A stretch of 64,000 bases of DNA from Rosistilla carotiformis. Lineage in GTDB: Bacteria > Planctomycetota > Planctomycetia > Pirellulales > Pirellulaceae. The position numbers and the translations under genes are program-made. The notes beneath the pieces were generated by a model, which saw only the letters and a program-made list of their open reading frames with translations, ran no database searches and was not told the DNA's origin. The stretch spans positions 2,480,001 to 2,544,000 of the forward strand of contig NZ_CP036348.1 of NCBI RefSeq assembly GCF_007753095.1, in the 5' to 3' direction. Positions 19,209-28,456 of this stretch are shown here, one piece after another. How positions within the stretch are numbered: the first letter of the stretch is position 1; every line of letters begins with the position of its first letter.

Positions 19209-20318
19209 CTAAACTTCGTTTGTTGCCAGAGCTTGCAAGCCGCTGATCACCTTCAACACCGTCTCTTGCGAGACGTCGCCCCACTGGGCGGCCTTGTGAC
19301 GCAGGATCGCCAGTTTGAACATCTCAAGCGCTTCGGACATGTCCGGTGGCAGTTCGGGCAGGCCGGCGAACGGCTGAGCGACGGGAGCGGCTTCGATGTC
19401 GTCCCCCTTTTCGAACTCAGCGGTCGGCAGCGGCTTGCCGCCCAGATCCTGTTCGTCCTCGTCGCCAAAGTCGGGACCTTCGGGAGCCGGTCCGGCCGAG
19501 ATATCGCCCGATTCGTCATCGAACTTTGTGTTGCTGCCACCTTGAGCGGGCAGGACGACATCTTCGTCGGGATCGGCGGTGACGATGTCTTCGGCTTGCG
19601 GGCGGTCCTGGTCGACGGCTCCCATCGATTGCCAACGCTGTTCACGCATCCCCGAGACGGACCAACCGCTTCGCATCGCCCCTTCGAGCCACATCGGAGC
19701 GTCGTCCCAATCGAGAGCCGCCAGGAAGTGGCTCCAGTACAGACCGGGATAGGTTTCGTATGACGAACCAAACGTTTCGTGAACGCGTCGCAGACGACCG
19801 ACGTGCGGGCTGGTGACGCCGCCGACGCGCTTCGCCCACGCTTCGTCGGAGTATTCCGTCGCGGGAGCATCCGATTCGATCAACGCCTCGCGCCACTCAT
19901 GGATGATCCGTCCCTTTTCCCAGTTGGTCGTGCTGATCAGGTTTTGCCAACGCCCAACAAACGGCTCGCTCGCCGAATCGAGTTCTTCGAAACTGGAGAT
20001 CGCGATGACGTCCGGTTCCCCCGCCTGATCATCCTCCGCGGCATCCGAAGCTGCCTCGGTGACATCTTCATCGCTCGCATCCGATTCGTTCATCGCGACA
20101 ACGGCAACGTTGGAATCATCATCGCCGGAGATTTCCATTTCGCTGGAGGCTGCAACATCGCTGGAGATCACGGCGTCGCTGCTGCTCGAATCGCTTGCGG
20201 TGTCGCTGGAAACCACTTCGGTCGCCGTTGCACTCATCTGATCGGTGGTACTCGCTTCGGCAGACGTATCGGTGCTGCTTGTTTCGATGTCCTGGTTGGT
20301 TGGGATCGCGTTTTCCAT
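19209..20318 (-). CDS. Acidic protein with Ser/Asp-rich N-terminus and a YhcG-N-like helical middle
   Basis: A 369-residue protein. Residues 1-110 are low-complexity, rich in Ser, Thr, Asp, Glu and Ala. The middle (about 118-230) is a helical domain: NWEKGRIIHEWREAL, RRVGGVTSPHVGRLRRVHETF and then LYWSHFLAALDWDDAPMWLE with GWSVSGMREQRW. This last part resembles the pattern of the YhcG/DUF1016 N-terminal region (LSWSH..LL..aG WSVR.L...I), although the nuclease half of YhcG is missing. The tail (about 330-365) is again helical (SEALEMFKLAILRHK). DNA binding is possible but unproven. Confidence 0.75.
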   Translation of the reverse strand: MENAIPTNQDIETSSTDTSAEASTTDQMSATATEVVSSDTASDSSSSDAVISSDVAASSEMEISGDDDSNVAVVAMNESDASDEDVTEAASDAAEDDQAGEPDVIAISSFEELDSASEPFVGRWQNLISTTNWEKGRIIHEWREALIESDAPATEYSDEAWAKRVGGVTSPHVGRLRRVHETFGSSYETYPGLYWSHFLAALDWDDAPMWLEGAMRSGWSVSGMREQRWQSMGAVDQDRPQAEDIVTADPDEDVVLPAQGGSNTKFDDESGDISAGPAPEGPDFGDEDEQDLGGKPLPTAEFEKGDDIEAAPVAQPFAGLPELPPDMSEALEMFKLAILRHKAAQWGDVSQETVLKVISGLQALATNEV

Positions 20319-20686
20319 ACCTGATTCTGCTCTTCCTGTTTGGATGTCGTTAACGTGTTGCTGGGTCGCGTGGGAACCTCTTCAAGCCGATCGGCAACCG
20401 CACCATCAGGCTAGGAAAATCGAAGCCTCGCGGGAACCAGCGAGATCAGCTTCTTCGACCGCATCGCGGCAAATTTCACTTCGCCGACGATGGTTGTTCC
20501 AGTGAGTGAAACCTTGTCGTCGGACACCTGGGCGGCGGGCAGGCCGGGGATCGCGGCGGCAGTTCCCGGTCGCATCGGATCGCGCCGGCGAGGGCGGACC
20601 CCGATGGAGAAACCGGACTGGGAGGGTGGTGGTGCTGCCGAGCGTAATCGCCGAAGAGGCCCTGCAGCAGTAAAGCGTAGAATCGC
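20319..20686. other. Intergenic stretch without a convincing gene
   Basis: Between the SGNH hydrolase gene (20687-21358) and the acidic-protein gene (19209-20318), both leftward, lie 368 bases. The only frames present are Arg/Pro-rich and unlike known proteins. This stretch should contain the promoter of the acidic-protein gene; I see no confident -35/-10 pair. Confidence 0.5.
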
Positions 20687-21358
20687 TTACCAGCCAAGTG
20701 TTTTTCGGACTCTAGCGGTCCAACGCTCGTATCCCGCCGGAGTCATGTGCAATCCATCCTTGGCGAACAACGCCGGATCGGGCTTTCCATCGTCGCCGAA
20801 CATGTCGGGCGAAATGTCAATGAAATCCAGCTTCGGATTGGCCTCGCAGATCGCCGCGATCCCTTCGTTGGCCGCCTTCATCGTCGGCCACAACTTCCAC
20901 CGGCTGATGCTCGGCTTGATCGCCAAAAAAGCGATCTTGGTCTCCGGCAACGCCGTCGAAATCGTGTTGACGAATTGTTGGAAGTCTTCGATCACCGCCG
21001 CGGCGTCTTTCCCTTTGGCGATATCGTTGTCGCCAGCGTACAAAATGATCTGTCGCGGCTTGTGAGGGATCAGGAAACGGGGAGCAAATTCGGTCGAATC
21101 GGCGATCTCCGAACCACCAAAGCCGCGGTTGACCAGCTGCAGGTCGGGGAAGCTTTTCTTCAAGTCCCACATCCGCACACTGGAGCTGCCGGTGAAGACG
21201 ATTCCACCGGGTTGAGGCGGATTTTTGGCGTCGGCCGCTTCAAATCCAGCGATCGTCTTTTCCCAGCGGCTCGCTTTTTGTTGCGCCTCGGAAATGCTAA
21301 CTCCAGCGGCGACAAAGAGAATGGCCAGGGCAACGATTCGGCGAGGACTGAGGATCAC
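20687..21358 (-). CDS. Secreted SGNH/GDSL-type hydrolase
   Basis: A 223-residue protein starting with GTG (GGAG about 9 bases upstream), with a signal peptide (VALAILFVAAGVSISEAQ). The SGNH blocks are visible: VFTGSSSVRMWDL (block I serine), VNRGFGGSEI (block II glycine), LYAGDNDIA (block III, Asn) and DGLHMTPAGY (block V, Asp-x-x-His). It should be an esterase or deacetylase on an extracellular lipid or carbohydrate; the substrate is not readable. Length is normal for the group. Confidence 0.9.
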   Translation of the reverse strand: MILSPRRIVALAILFVAAGVSISEAQQKASRWEKTIAGFEAADAKNPPQPGGIVFTGSSSVRMWDLKKSFPDLQLVNRGFGGSEIADSTEFAPRFLIPHKPRQIILYAGDNDIAKGKDAAAVIEDFQQFVNTISTALPETKIAFLAIKPSISRWKLWPTMKAANEGIAAICEANPKLDFIDISPDMFGDDGKPDPALFAKDGLHMTPAGYERWTARVRKTLGW

Positions 21359-21424
21359 GTGAAAGACTCCGAGGGCAGCTGGGGTTCAATGATGCAGGGG
21401 ATTTGAAAGAGCCCGAGTATAGTC

Positions 21425-22567
21425 TCAGCCGGCGTGGTGTGCCGCAATTAATTGGTCGAGTTCCTGCTTCAAGACCGGCAGGATCTCATCGTATTTGTAA
21501 GCTCCCAAAGCTTCGGGGCCCCGTTTCAGATTGACGTGATTCGGACCGCACCAAAGCCCAAGATCGGCGTCGTCGGTCTCGCCCGGCCCGTTCACGCGGC
21601 AGCCCATCACGGCGATCGTGATTGCATGTTCTTTGGCGTAGGCGGTCATCTCTTTGACCTTGGCGGCCAGATCGACGAAGGCTTCGTTTTCGACACGCGA
21701 GCAGCTGGGACAGCTGATGATGTTCAACGAATTGCGATCGAAGACGACGACGCTGCGGACGCGTCCCGACGCGATGTCGTCGACGATCCCGCGGCCCGCT
21801 TCGATCTCTTCTTGCTTGCGATCGTTGGGGACTGTCAACGAAACGCGAACGGTGTCGCCGATCCCGTGGCCGATCAATTGTTCAAACGCGATCCGCGTCT
21901 TGATGATTCCGTCGGGCGGCATTCCCGCTTCGGTCACTCCCAGATGCAGCGGCACGTCGGGGCGTTTTTCCGCAAACCGCCGATTCACCTCGACGACCTT
22001 ATCGGGATCGCTGTCCTTGAGCGAAACGACGTAGCGATCGAAGCCCAACGAATCGACGAATTCGCAATGCTCCCAGGCGCTCTCGAGCATCGGCGTGATC
22101 GAATCCTCGGGATCGTATTTGTTCGCCTTCTCCGGGTCGACGCTGCCACAATTGACACCGATCCGAATCGCACAATCGTGGCGTTTGGCCTGATTGATGA
22201 TGAACTCCACCTTCTCCTGCCAAGGCTTATCCTTTTGGTGGTGGTAGAGATGCCCTGGGTTGTAGCGGATCTTGTCGACATGGGGGGCGACCAGCTCGGC
22301 CAGGCGGAAGTTCTCCTGCAGATCGACGGCCAAATTCGCTTGGGTCAACTTGCGGATCTCCGCCAACGCGGCGACATCTTTTTCGCTATCGACGGCGATT
22401 CGCACCACATCCGCTCCGGCGGCGTGCAATGCGTTTGCCTGAGCGGCGGTCGCTTCGACGTTCTGCGTTTTCGTGGCCGTCATGCTTTGAACAGCGATCC
22501 GGTTGCCGTCGCCCACAACGACGCTGCCGATTTGCACGCGGCGGGTTGGATTGCGTTGAATAGTCAC
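21425..22567 (-). CDS. ispG: 4-hydroxy-3-methylbut-2-enyl diphosphate synthase (MEP pathway)
   Basis: A 380-residue iron-sulfur enzyme that reductively opens MEcPP to HMBPP, the penultimate step of non-mevalonate isoprenoid synthesis. It begins [21 protein letters not shown], and the 4Fe-4S ligands are in ISCPSCSR and [11 protein letters not shown]. The length fits the bacterial short form (no inserted TIM domain). The start codon is GTG at 22567. It is 66 bases upstream of the SGNH hydrolase gene on the same strand. Confidence 0.97.
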   Translation of the reverse strand: MTIQRNPTRRVQIGSVVVGDGNRIAVQSMTATKTQNVEATAAQANALHAAGADVVRIAVDSEKDVAALAEIRKLTQANLAVDLQENFRLAELVAPHVDKIRYNPGHLYHHQKDKPWQEKVEFIINQAKRHDCAIRIGVNCGSVDPEKANKYDPEDSITPMLESAWEHCEFVDSLGFDRYVVSLKDSDPDKVVEVNRRFAEKRPDVPLHLGVTEAGMPPDGIIKTRIAFEQLIGHGIGDTVRVSLTVPNDRKQEEIEAGRGIVDDIASGRVRSVVVFDRNSLNIISCPSCSRVENEAFVDLAAKVKEMTAYAKEHAITIAVMGCRVNGPGETDDADLGLWCGPNHVNLKRGPEALGAYKYDEILPVLKQELDQLIAAHHAG

Positions 22568-22757
22568 AAAAAATCAACCTGTTCTGATATGCTGAAATGA
22601 ATCGCCGCCGCGGGGGCAGCCGCCAACCATTCTAATCGATATCCGATTCTCGGGCAGTCGGGCTAGCGGCAGCGATTATCATGGTCTGACGATCTTCACA
22701 GCCCTCCGACTGAAAATCCTGGCCCATCCGATTCCCGCAGCCTCCCCAACGCCATCG

Positions 22758-24023
22758 ATGAAAATTTGCTTTTCTAAAACGAACCAACGCTCCGGTTTCC
22801 TGGCCGGCGGTCGACGTGTCCCTCGCTTGTTGCTGGCATCGCTGCTGTGGGTGCCATTGTGTCTGGTCGACGCAGCAGCAGATGATTGGCCCGCGTGGCG
22901 AGGGCCTCACCGCGACGGCGTTTCCCACGAATCATTGCCCGCGGAAAAGCTGGCCGCTGACGGGCTGCAAGTGCGTTGGCGCGGCGAGGTGGGGACGGGG
23001 TTTTCGACCTTTGTCGTCGCCGATGGGAACGCGCTGACAATCGGCAATTCCGAATCGGTCGACACCCTATTCTGCTTCGACGCCGAGTCGGGAAAGTTGA
23101 AGTGGCGGCATTCTTATGATGCACCGTTGGACAATCGCGATTTCGAAGGGGGCCCCACGTCGACGCCGACGGTCCACGAAGGAAGAGTCTACGTTTTGGC
23201 GCGGCAGGGAGATCTCTTCTGCTTGGACTTGGCGACCGGCAAAGTCGTCTGGCAGCAACAGATCGTCGACGCTACGAACATCCGAATCCCCGGCTGGGGG
23301 TTTGGCGGATCGCCGCAAGTGTTTGGCGATCGGTTGCTGCTGACCGTCGGCGAAGCGGGCGTTGCGGTCGACCTTGACGACGGCAAATTGGTTTGGCAAT
23401 CGGGGGACAAAGAGGCGGGATACGCGTCGCCCGTGATTTTCGACTGGCAGGGCAAGACGCAAGCGATGTTCCCTTCGGGACGCAGCTTTTCGGCCGTCGA
23501 TGTGGCGACCGGAGAAGCGATCTGGCAACAGCGGTGGCTGACCAGTTTTGGTTGCAACGCGGCCGATCCGATCGTTCACGACGGGCACGTCTTCCTTTGT
23601 TCGGGATACAACCGCGGATGTGCGCTGCTGCGATTGACCGATGACAAACCCGAGATCGTCTGGAAACACAAGCTGATGCAAAATCAGATGAATGGCTGCG
23701 TCCGGATCGGCGACGCGCTGTATGGTGTCGACGGCGATCTGGAGGCGGAACCAACGCTCAAATGCATCGACTGGGCAAGCGGCGAAGTCCATTGGGCTGA
23801 CGATTCGATTCGCCCCGGAGCGATCGCTGCGACGCGCGAGCACTTGATCGTGCTCACGACTGACGGAGAGTTGTTGATCGGCCCCGCATCGACCTCAGGT
23901 TTTGAACCGCTGACCGAAATGAAGGTGCTCGACGGCAGGTGTTGGACCGTGCCGGTGCTGGCCAATGGATTGATCTACTGTCGCACCGCCAGCGGCAGCG
24001 TCGTCTGTGTCGCTTTAAAATAG
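22758..24023 (+). CDS. Secreted PQQ-like beta-propeller protein
   Basis: A 421-residue secreted protein with a signal peptide (about residues 22-42). The mature part starts DWPAWRGPHRDGVS, a hallmark of planctomycete outer-membrane-assembly-like beta-propellers, and contains repeated blades such as LFCFDAESGKLKWRHS, LFCLDLATGKVVWQQQ and LKCIDWASGEVHWADD. The blades carry the tryptophan-docking pattern of PQQ-repeat (BamB-like) proteins but no evidence of a bound cofactor. A role as scaffold or as part of a secreted dehydrogenase is possible; no partner is adjacent. It is convergent with tsaE. Confidence 0.85.
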   Translation: MKICFSKTNQRSGFLAGGRRVPRLLLASLLWVPLCLVDAAADDWPAWRGPHRDGVSHESLPAEKLAADGLQVRWRGEVGTGFSTFVVADGNALTIGNSESVDTLFCFDAESGKLKWRHSYDAPLDNRDFEGGPTSTPTVHEGRVYVLARQGDLFCLDLATGKVVWQQQIVDATNIRIPGWGFGGSPQVFGDRLLLTVGEAGVAVDLDDGKLVWQSGDKEAGYASPVIFDWQGKTQAMFPSGRSFSAVDVATGEAIWQQRWLTSFGCNAADPIVHDGHVFLCSGYNRGCALLRLTDDKPEIVWKHKLMQNQMNGCVRIGDALYGVDGDLEAEPTLKCIDWASGEVHWADDSIRPGAIAATREHLIVLTTDGELLIGPASTSGFEPLTEMKVLDGRCWTVPVLANGLIYCRTASGSVVCVALK

Positions 24024-24046
24024 AAGCTTCTTGAGAGGCGAAGCTT
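24024..24046. terminator. Hairpin between convergent genes
   Basis: Arms AAGCTTC and GAAGCTT (7 bases) enclose a 9-base loop in the 29-base gap between the convergent beta-propeller and tsaE genes. It has no clear T-run, so it is only a weak candidate for a bidirectional terminator. Confidence 0.35.
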
Positions 24047-24052
24047 TGGGAA

Positions 24053-24505
24053 TTAGAGGCTGTTGAAAAACAGCGACTCCCAAACCGCCGGATCGCCGAA
24101 GAAGGTCACCTCGCGCTGCGTCGGGCTGGCGACTTCGATCCGTAACCACAGTGTCTCGTCTGGAAAAACATCGGCGACCCGATCGCCCCATTCGACGAAG
24201 ACCCAAGCGCCTGGTTCCTCCATCAACTCTTCGATCCCCAGTTCCAGGAACTCGTCGAGATCGTTCACGCGGTAGGCATCGACGTGATAGATCTTTTTGT
24301 TCGCCGCGTGGTAGGGCTGGATCAGCGTAAACGTCGGGCTGGTCGCCGTTCCCTCGGGGACGCCGATCGCGGCGGCGACGCTTTGCACCAACCTCGTCTT
24401 GCCGGCACCCAAGGTCCCGACCAAGCCGATCGTGGCGCGGTCGGGCAACCGCTGGGCGAGCATTCGTCCCAGACGATCGGTGTCGTCCAGCGAGTGGATC
24501 GACAT
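24053..24505 (-). CDS. tsaE: tRNA threonylcarbamoyladenosine biosynthesis ATPase
   Basis: A 150-residue P-loop ATPase needed with TsaB/TsaD for the t6A37 modification of tRNAs. Walker A is GTLGAGKT, followed by SPTFTLIQPY, IYHVDAYRV and VFVEWGDRV, all typical. The frame extends far upstream, but similarity begins at the ATG at 24505 (MSIHSLDD); another ATG at 24529 (MHNHQLCRM) would add 8 residues. Neither has a clear ribosome site, so the start is uncertain. Confidence 0.93.
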   Translation of the reverse strand: MSIHSLDDTDRLGRMLAQRLPDRATIGLVGTLGAGKTRLVQSVAAAIGVPEGTATSPTFTLIQPYHAANKKIYHVDAYRVNDLDEFLELGIEELMEEPGAWVFVEWGDRVADVFPDETLWLRIEVASPTQREVTFFGDPAVWESLFFNSL

Positions 24506-24695
24506 TCGACATAGTTGATGGTTGTGCATCGGAGAGGAAGAGACTCCGCGGGTAGTCTGAATGTTTGACTGGGAAGCGTTTGGAATGGGAGCAAAAAACT
24601 TCGAGGCGGCCACTGGCAAACAATAGCGGCAACGTCCCAGGAGGGGACGGATCCGGTAGGATGGAAAGGGGCATCGAGGAAAGGATTGAAACCTA

Positions 24696-25400
24696 ATGAT
24701 TACCGTTAAATCGCGCCGATGCAACGCTGCACTAGCAATTGTCGTGGCGGCCTGGGCGTCGCTAGCCTCTGGCGGCGAGCATCCCGACGCGGGCCCCAAC
24801 CTGTCGAAATGGACGCTCGAACTGCGTGGTGCCCTCAAACGCGAAGCGACAACTCGCGCGACGGCGGCGCATTCGGCGGCGGTGATCGAGCTGTGCGAAA
24901 TGTGTGCGGCGATGCGAAGCGACGACCGCTATTCGACCAGCGAAGTCCTGCAAGGGCTGGCCGCGCGAGCCCGCCGACGGCTGTTGGACGTGCGTTACGA
25001 CATCCAAGTTGCTTTAAAAAGAGACGAGATCGAAAAACCGGCCGGCTTCGATCAGCAGCTGGAAAAATTGGAGCGGTTGCTGGACGAGCGGGCTGCGGCG
25101 GGGAAGGACTTGGTGCCAGAAACGCTTTCCACGGCGGCAGGGGATTCGCCCAACGAAGGTTCGTCCGACGCGCCGCAAACGCGTCTGCCCGGTGGCGGAT
25201 TTGCTCCCGGTCCCGATAATGGATTCCTGTTGATCGAACTGATCACGCGGACGGTATCTCCCGATTTTTGGAGCGCTCAAGGCGGGCCGGGAGCCGTTCA
25301 TTATTATGGCATGCACCGCGTGATGGTCGTTCGTGCGACGTCGCGCGTTCACGAAGACATCCAGTCCCTACTGCACGCGCTTGGAGGATTCCCGCAATGA
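24696..25400 (+). CDS. Secreted protein of unknown function
   Basis: A 234-residue protein with a signal peptide (ALAIVVAAWASLASGGE). The first half is helical and charged; a Gly/Pro linker (about 155-175) leads to a compact C-terminal domain with LITRTVSPDFWSAQGGPG and VHYYGMHRVMVVRATSRVHEDIQSLL. This last segment looks like the short domain found repeatedly in planctomycete proteins near secretin/STN-type sequences, but I do not assign a function. Its stop overlaps the yacG start (ATGA). Confidence 0.7.
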   Translation: MITVKSRRCNAALAIVVAAWASLASGGEHPDAGPNLSKWTLELRGALKREATTRATAAHSAAVIELCEMCAAMRSDDRYSTSEVLQGLAARARRRLLDVRYDIQVALKRDEIEKPAGFDQQLEKLERLLDERAAAGKDLVPETLSTAAGDSPNEGSSDAPQTRLPGGGFAPGPDNGFLLIELITRTVSPDFWSAQGGPGAVHYYGMHRVMVVRATSRVHEDIQSLLHALGGFPQ

Positions 25401-25594
25401 CACCTGAAACGCCCCAATGGGTCAGCTGTCCCACCTGCCAAACCCGGTTTGTGATGGACGAAACCGAGACGCCACCGTTCTGCTGCGAACGCTGCCAATT
25501 GGTCGACCTCGGCCGCTGGTTGGACGAAGAACACGGCTTGCCGCACGAAGGGGACCCCGGCGACGTGCCGGTGGAATATCGCAACGAAGAGTGA
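25397..25594 (+). CDS. yacG: YacG-like zinc-finger protein (DNA gyrase inhibitor family)
   Basis: A 65-residue protein. Four zinc cysteines occur as CPTC and CERC (C-x2-C ... C-x3-C arrangement around CCERC), followed by QLVDLGRWLDEEHGLP, the conserved helix of YacG that contacts the GyrB subunit in E. coli. It starts with an ATG overlapping the previous stop by 4 bases, so an upstream extension of the frame (to 25268) is not used. Acidic C-terminus follows. Length equals E. coli YacG (65). Confidence 0.9.
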   Translation: MTPETPQWVSCPTCQTRFVMDETETPPFCCERCQLVDLGRWLDEEHGLPHEGDPGDVPVEYRNEE

Positions 25595-25725
25595 TCGCTG
25601 GCAGCCTGGAGACGGTTGCTGCGATGCTCCATTCGGCCGATGTTTTACAGCGCTTTTGAAAAGCATGGAATCCGGCGAGATCGGGCGGGGCGCCTTGAAA
25701 AACAACGACGTAGGAACGGTCAAGG

Positions 25726-26295
25726 ATGAATCTGGGCGCTGTAAAAAAACACTCCGCAGCTGAAGCGGGAGTTCACTGTGCGATCACATTGAACGTGCGT
25801 GAAGGCAGGGAGGCGGAATTTGAAGAGGTGTTGATTCGGTTCGTCCAACGCTCACTCGATTATCGAGGTACGACCGGAGTCCACCTGATTCGCCCCGCGC
25901 CCGGTAGCGGCAGCCGCGAGTTCGGCATCCTGCGATCGTTCCAAAGCGAGGCGCACAGCCGCGAGTTTTACAGCTCGGACATGTTCAAACAGTACAAGAT
26001 CGATACGGCGGAACTGGTGGAGGGGGAACCGGTGATCCGACCCTTGCATGGTCTCGAAGCGTTCTTTCGAGGCACTGGAGCCGCCGCGCTACCACGCTGG
26101 AAAATGGCGGCGGTTACATGGTGTGGTGTCTTCCCGACCGCGTTACTTTGGTCGCACCTGCTTGGTCCCCGTTTGACGCTGTTGCATCCGGTCGCCGTCT
26201 CCGCCGTGGTCTCGTTGGCGATCGTGATCACGTTAACTTGGTTTGTGATGCCATGTTTAACGAAATGGATGCGACCGTGGTTGCACAAGCATTGA
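25726..26295 (+). CDS. Antibiotic biosynthesis monooxygenase (ABM)-like domain with membrane anchor
   Basis: A 189-residue protein. Residues 15-110 form an ABM-like ferredoxin fold (CAITLNVREGREAEFEEVLIRF, then FGILRSFQSEAHSREFYSSD). The C-terminal 60 residues hold two spans (VTWCGVFPTALLWSHLL and VAVSAVVSLAIVITLTWFVM). This fusion of an ABM domain with two C-terminal spans is a known uncharacterised group. It is the last plus-strand gene before the leftward carbamoyl locus. Confidence 0.85.
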   Translation: MNLGAVKKHSAAEAGVHCAITLNVREGREAEFEEVLIRFVQRSLDYRGTTGVHLIRPAPGSGSREFGILRSFQSEAHSREFYSSDMFKQYKIDTAELVEGEPVIRPLHGLEAFFRGTGAAALPRWKMAAVTWCGVFPTALLWSHLLGPRLTLLHPVAVSAVVSLAIVITLTWFVMPCLTKWMRPWLHKH

Positions 26296-26362
26296 ACGGG
26301 CTGTCGCAGCGGTCGACGCTCGCTGAGCGATGGCCCCGAAAGGTATGCGTTCGGTCGATCGC

Positions 26363-27106
26363 CTAATGAGAGTTGCCGACTTTCGAAGGCGCAGGGATTA
26401 ACGGTTCGAGCATACTTGCTGCCTCGGCGAACGTTAAAATCCGACAGTAGCGATCGCGGAGCGTTGCCAACGAAGCTTCGTGCAGTTCGGGCGTCACTGT
26501 GGCACAGCAGTCTTCGACGACGGTCACCAGGTATCCAAGATCGCAGGCGTCGCGAACGGTTGTTTCCACACATTCATTCGTGTAGACACCGACGACAAAC
26601 AGCGATTCGATCCCCATGTTTTTTAGCACATAGTGCAGGTTGGTCGACGAAAAGACGCCGCTGGCTGTCTTGTTGATCACGATCTCATCGCGAGATTCGT
26701 CGGGCCCGACGATCTCCAGGAAATCGGCTTCACGCGATCCTGGGGCCGCCAACAATCCAAGCCGCCGGTGTCCTTTGCTACGGTCGCGGCCATCGTGGGT
26801 GAGGGCTTGAATCCGCGTGTGAATGACCTCTAAACCGTGGCCGCGGAAACGATCTTGGAGACCGCGAACGTTCGGCAACACGGTCTGCTGCAGACGATCG
26901 AAGTAATATTCCTGCGCCGCCTTAGGCACTCCGCTGTTCATCGCATCTTTAAAAACGCCGTGCCCCGGAGCGGCATCGAGGTATTGCAGATCGATACACA
27001 ACAGCGCTGTCCGCCCCTCGACCAAAAACTCTCGATGGGCGGGGTTCTCGACAAAGGATTCGTGATAGACCTCTTTGAGCGGATCGACGTGTTCGTTATC
27101 GGTCAT
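26363..27106 (-). CDS. Isochorismatase-like cysteine hydrolase (amidase type)
   Basis: A 247-residue hydrolase. Triad of the family: D39 (LLCIDLQ), K146 (VINKTASG) and C179 (VGVYTNECVETT), with the usual cis-peptide region before C179. Relatives include N-carbamoylsarcosine amidase, ureidoacrylate amidohydrolase and nicotinamidase, all acting on amide or carbamoyl nitrogen. The ATG at 27106 is used (AGGA upstream); the frame extends further but overlaps the M20 gene. It ends the leftward locus, 50 bases after the M20 hydrolase, and I infer that the two remove the carbamoyl and amide groups of the proposed ureido metabolite. Confidence 0.88.
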   Translation of the reverse strand: MTDNEHVDPLKEVYHESFVENPAHREFLVEGRTALLCIDLQYLDAAPGHGVFKDAMNSGVPKAAQEYYFDRLQQTVLPNVRGLQDRFRGHGLEVIHTRIQALTHDGRDRSKGHRRLGLLAAPGSREADFLEIVGPDESRDEIVINKTASGVFSSTNLHYVLKNMGIESLFVVGVYTNECVETTVRDACDLGYLVTVVEDCCATVTPELHEASLATLRDRYCRILTFAEAASMLEPLIPAPSKVGNSH

Positions 27107-27156
27107 CGGCAACTTTTCCTGGGAGCGGTTTTTGAACGGGTTGGGAATAAGAGTTT

Positions 27157-28404
27157 TCAGTTGGTGGCGGAACTCAGCTGCACCAAGGTTTGTAACATCA
27201 AGTTTGCTCCCGCTTCGATGTCTGACCAGGCGGTCCATTCGGCAGGCGAATGACTCTGCCCGTTTTTGCTGGGCACAAAGATCATCCCGACCGGGACCAT
27301 GCTTCCCATAATCTGGGCATCGTGCGCGGCTCCGCTGGGCATCCTCAGGTGATCTAGGCCCAGTTCGCTGGCTTGGTTCATCAGAAGCTGGACGATTGCG
27401 TCATGGCAAGCGACCGGCCGCAGATAACTCTTCTGCGCAAACTCAAACATCAGATTGCGGCGGCGAGCGATTGCCGAGAGCGCTTTGCGGAAGGCGGCTC
27501 CGAGTTCCTCGAGTACCACTTCGCTGGTATCGCGTACGTCCAACGAGAATTCGACCAGACCGGGGACCGTATTGGTAGCCCCCGGCAGGATCTGCACTTT
27601 GCCGATCGTCGTGCGACTGCGTTCGCTGCCGTTCTCTTCCAAGATCCGTGGGATTTCATGTGCAAAATCGGCCAAGCCCATGAAGGCGTCGTTTCGCATC
27701 TCCATCGGTGTCGTCCCGGCATGATTCGCTTCGCCGCGCAGTGTGACCGCCCAGGTGAACAGGCCGGTGATCTCGTCGACCACTCCCACCGCCTTCTTGG
27801 TTCGATCCAAGACCGGTCCCTGTTCGATGTGCAGTTCGATATAGGCGGCGATCGATTCGGGGACCCGCGCCGCGTCCAAGGCCGCCAACGCATCGTGGCC
27901 GTGCCGCGCCAGTTCTTCGCGCAACAGCACGCCGTTCATGTCGGTCGTCGTTTCCAACGATTGAGGGTTCAGTTGGCCACAGACGGCTTGCGAACCAAAC
28001 ATCCCACCAAAACGGCCCTCTTCGTCGCTGAACGCGATCAATTCGAGCGTCCGCTCGGGTTGGAAACCGTTTTCTCGCAGCGTCCGCAGACACTCCAAAC
28101 CGACCACGACGCCAAGCGTTCCGTCCAGTGCACCGGCGCACGGCACGGTGTCGATGTGCGAACCGACCAGCACACGCGGGGCGTCACTGGTTCCGGGAAG
28201 CTCTCCCGAGATATTCATCGCTCCGTCGGTCGACGCGACCAGATCCGCTTGTTCGATCTGTTGTGTTAGCCACTGTTTGCCCTGGATATCGGCGTCGGTG
28301 AACGCCATCCGATAGATCCCGCGATCGGATTCGCGGCGGCCGATCTTGGCAAGCGTCAGGATGTCTCGTTTGATGCGTTCGAGGTCGACGCGGATTTCCA
28401 TCAT
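27157..28404 (-). CDS. M20-family N-carbamoyl-amino-acid hydrolase / allantoate amidohydrolase-like
   Basis: A 415-residue zinc amidohydrolase of the HyuC/AllC branch of peptidase family M20. Metal ligands are H83 and D85 (GSHIDTVP), D94, E128-E129 (FSDEEGRF) and H192 (HIEQGPVL, the signature of this branch). Known members release ammonia and CO2 from N-carbamoyl-L-amino acids, beta-ureidopropionate or allantoate. ATG at 28404 with AGGAA upstream; the second codon is also ATG. It lies between the asparagine-synthase-like and isochorismatase-like genes, 52 bases from the former. The neighbouring carbamoyltransferase makes an N-carbamoyl amino acid a likely substrate. Confidence 0.9.
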   Translation of the reverse strand: MMEIRVDLERIKRDILTLAKIGRRESDRGIYRMAFTDADIQGKQWLTQQIEQADLVASTDGAMNISGELPGTSDAPRVLVGSHIDTVPCAGALDGTLGVVVGLECLRTLRENGFQPERTLELIAFSDEEGRFGGMFGSQAVCGQLNPQSLETTTDMNGVLLREELARHGHDALAALDAARVPESIAAYIELHIEQGPVLDRTKKAVGVVDEITGLFTWAVTLRGEANHAGTTPMEMRNDAFMGLADFAHEIPRILEENGSERSRTTIGKVQILPGATNTVPGLVEFSLDVRDTSEVVLEELGAAFRKALSAIARRRNLMFEFAQKSYLRPVACHDAIVQLLMNQASELGLDHLRMPSGAAHDAQIMGSMVPVGMIFVPSKNGQSHSPAEWTAWSDIEAGANLMLQTLVQLSSATN

Positions 28405-28456
28405 GGTTCCTATTTGAATAACGTTGCCGGCAAATCAAGCTGCCGCACTGAATGAA

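Noticed and set aside
21452-22600. 382-codon rightward frame opposite ispG
   Set aside because: Antisense of a complete ispG gene; no ribosome site or recognisable motif.
26363-28404. Allantoin or pyrimidine (Rut) degradation operon
   Set aside because: The hydrolases fit, but no allantoinase, hydantoinase, ureidoglycolate or RutA-type gene is present, and a carbamoyl-forming enzyme would be out of place.
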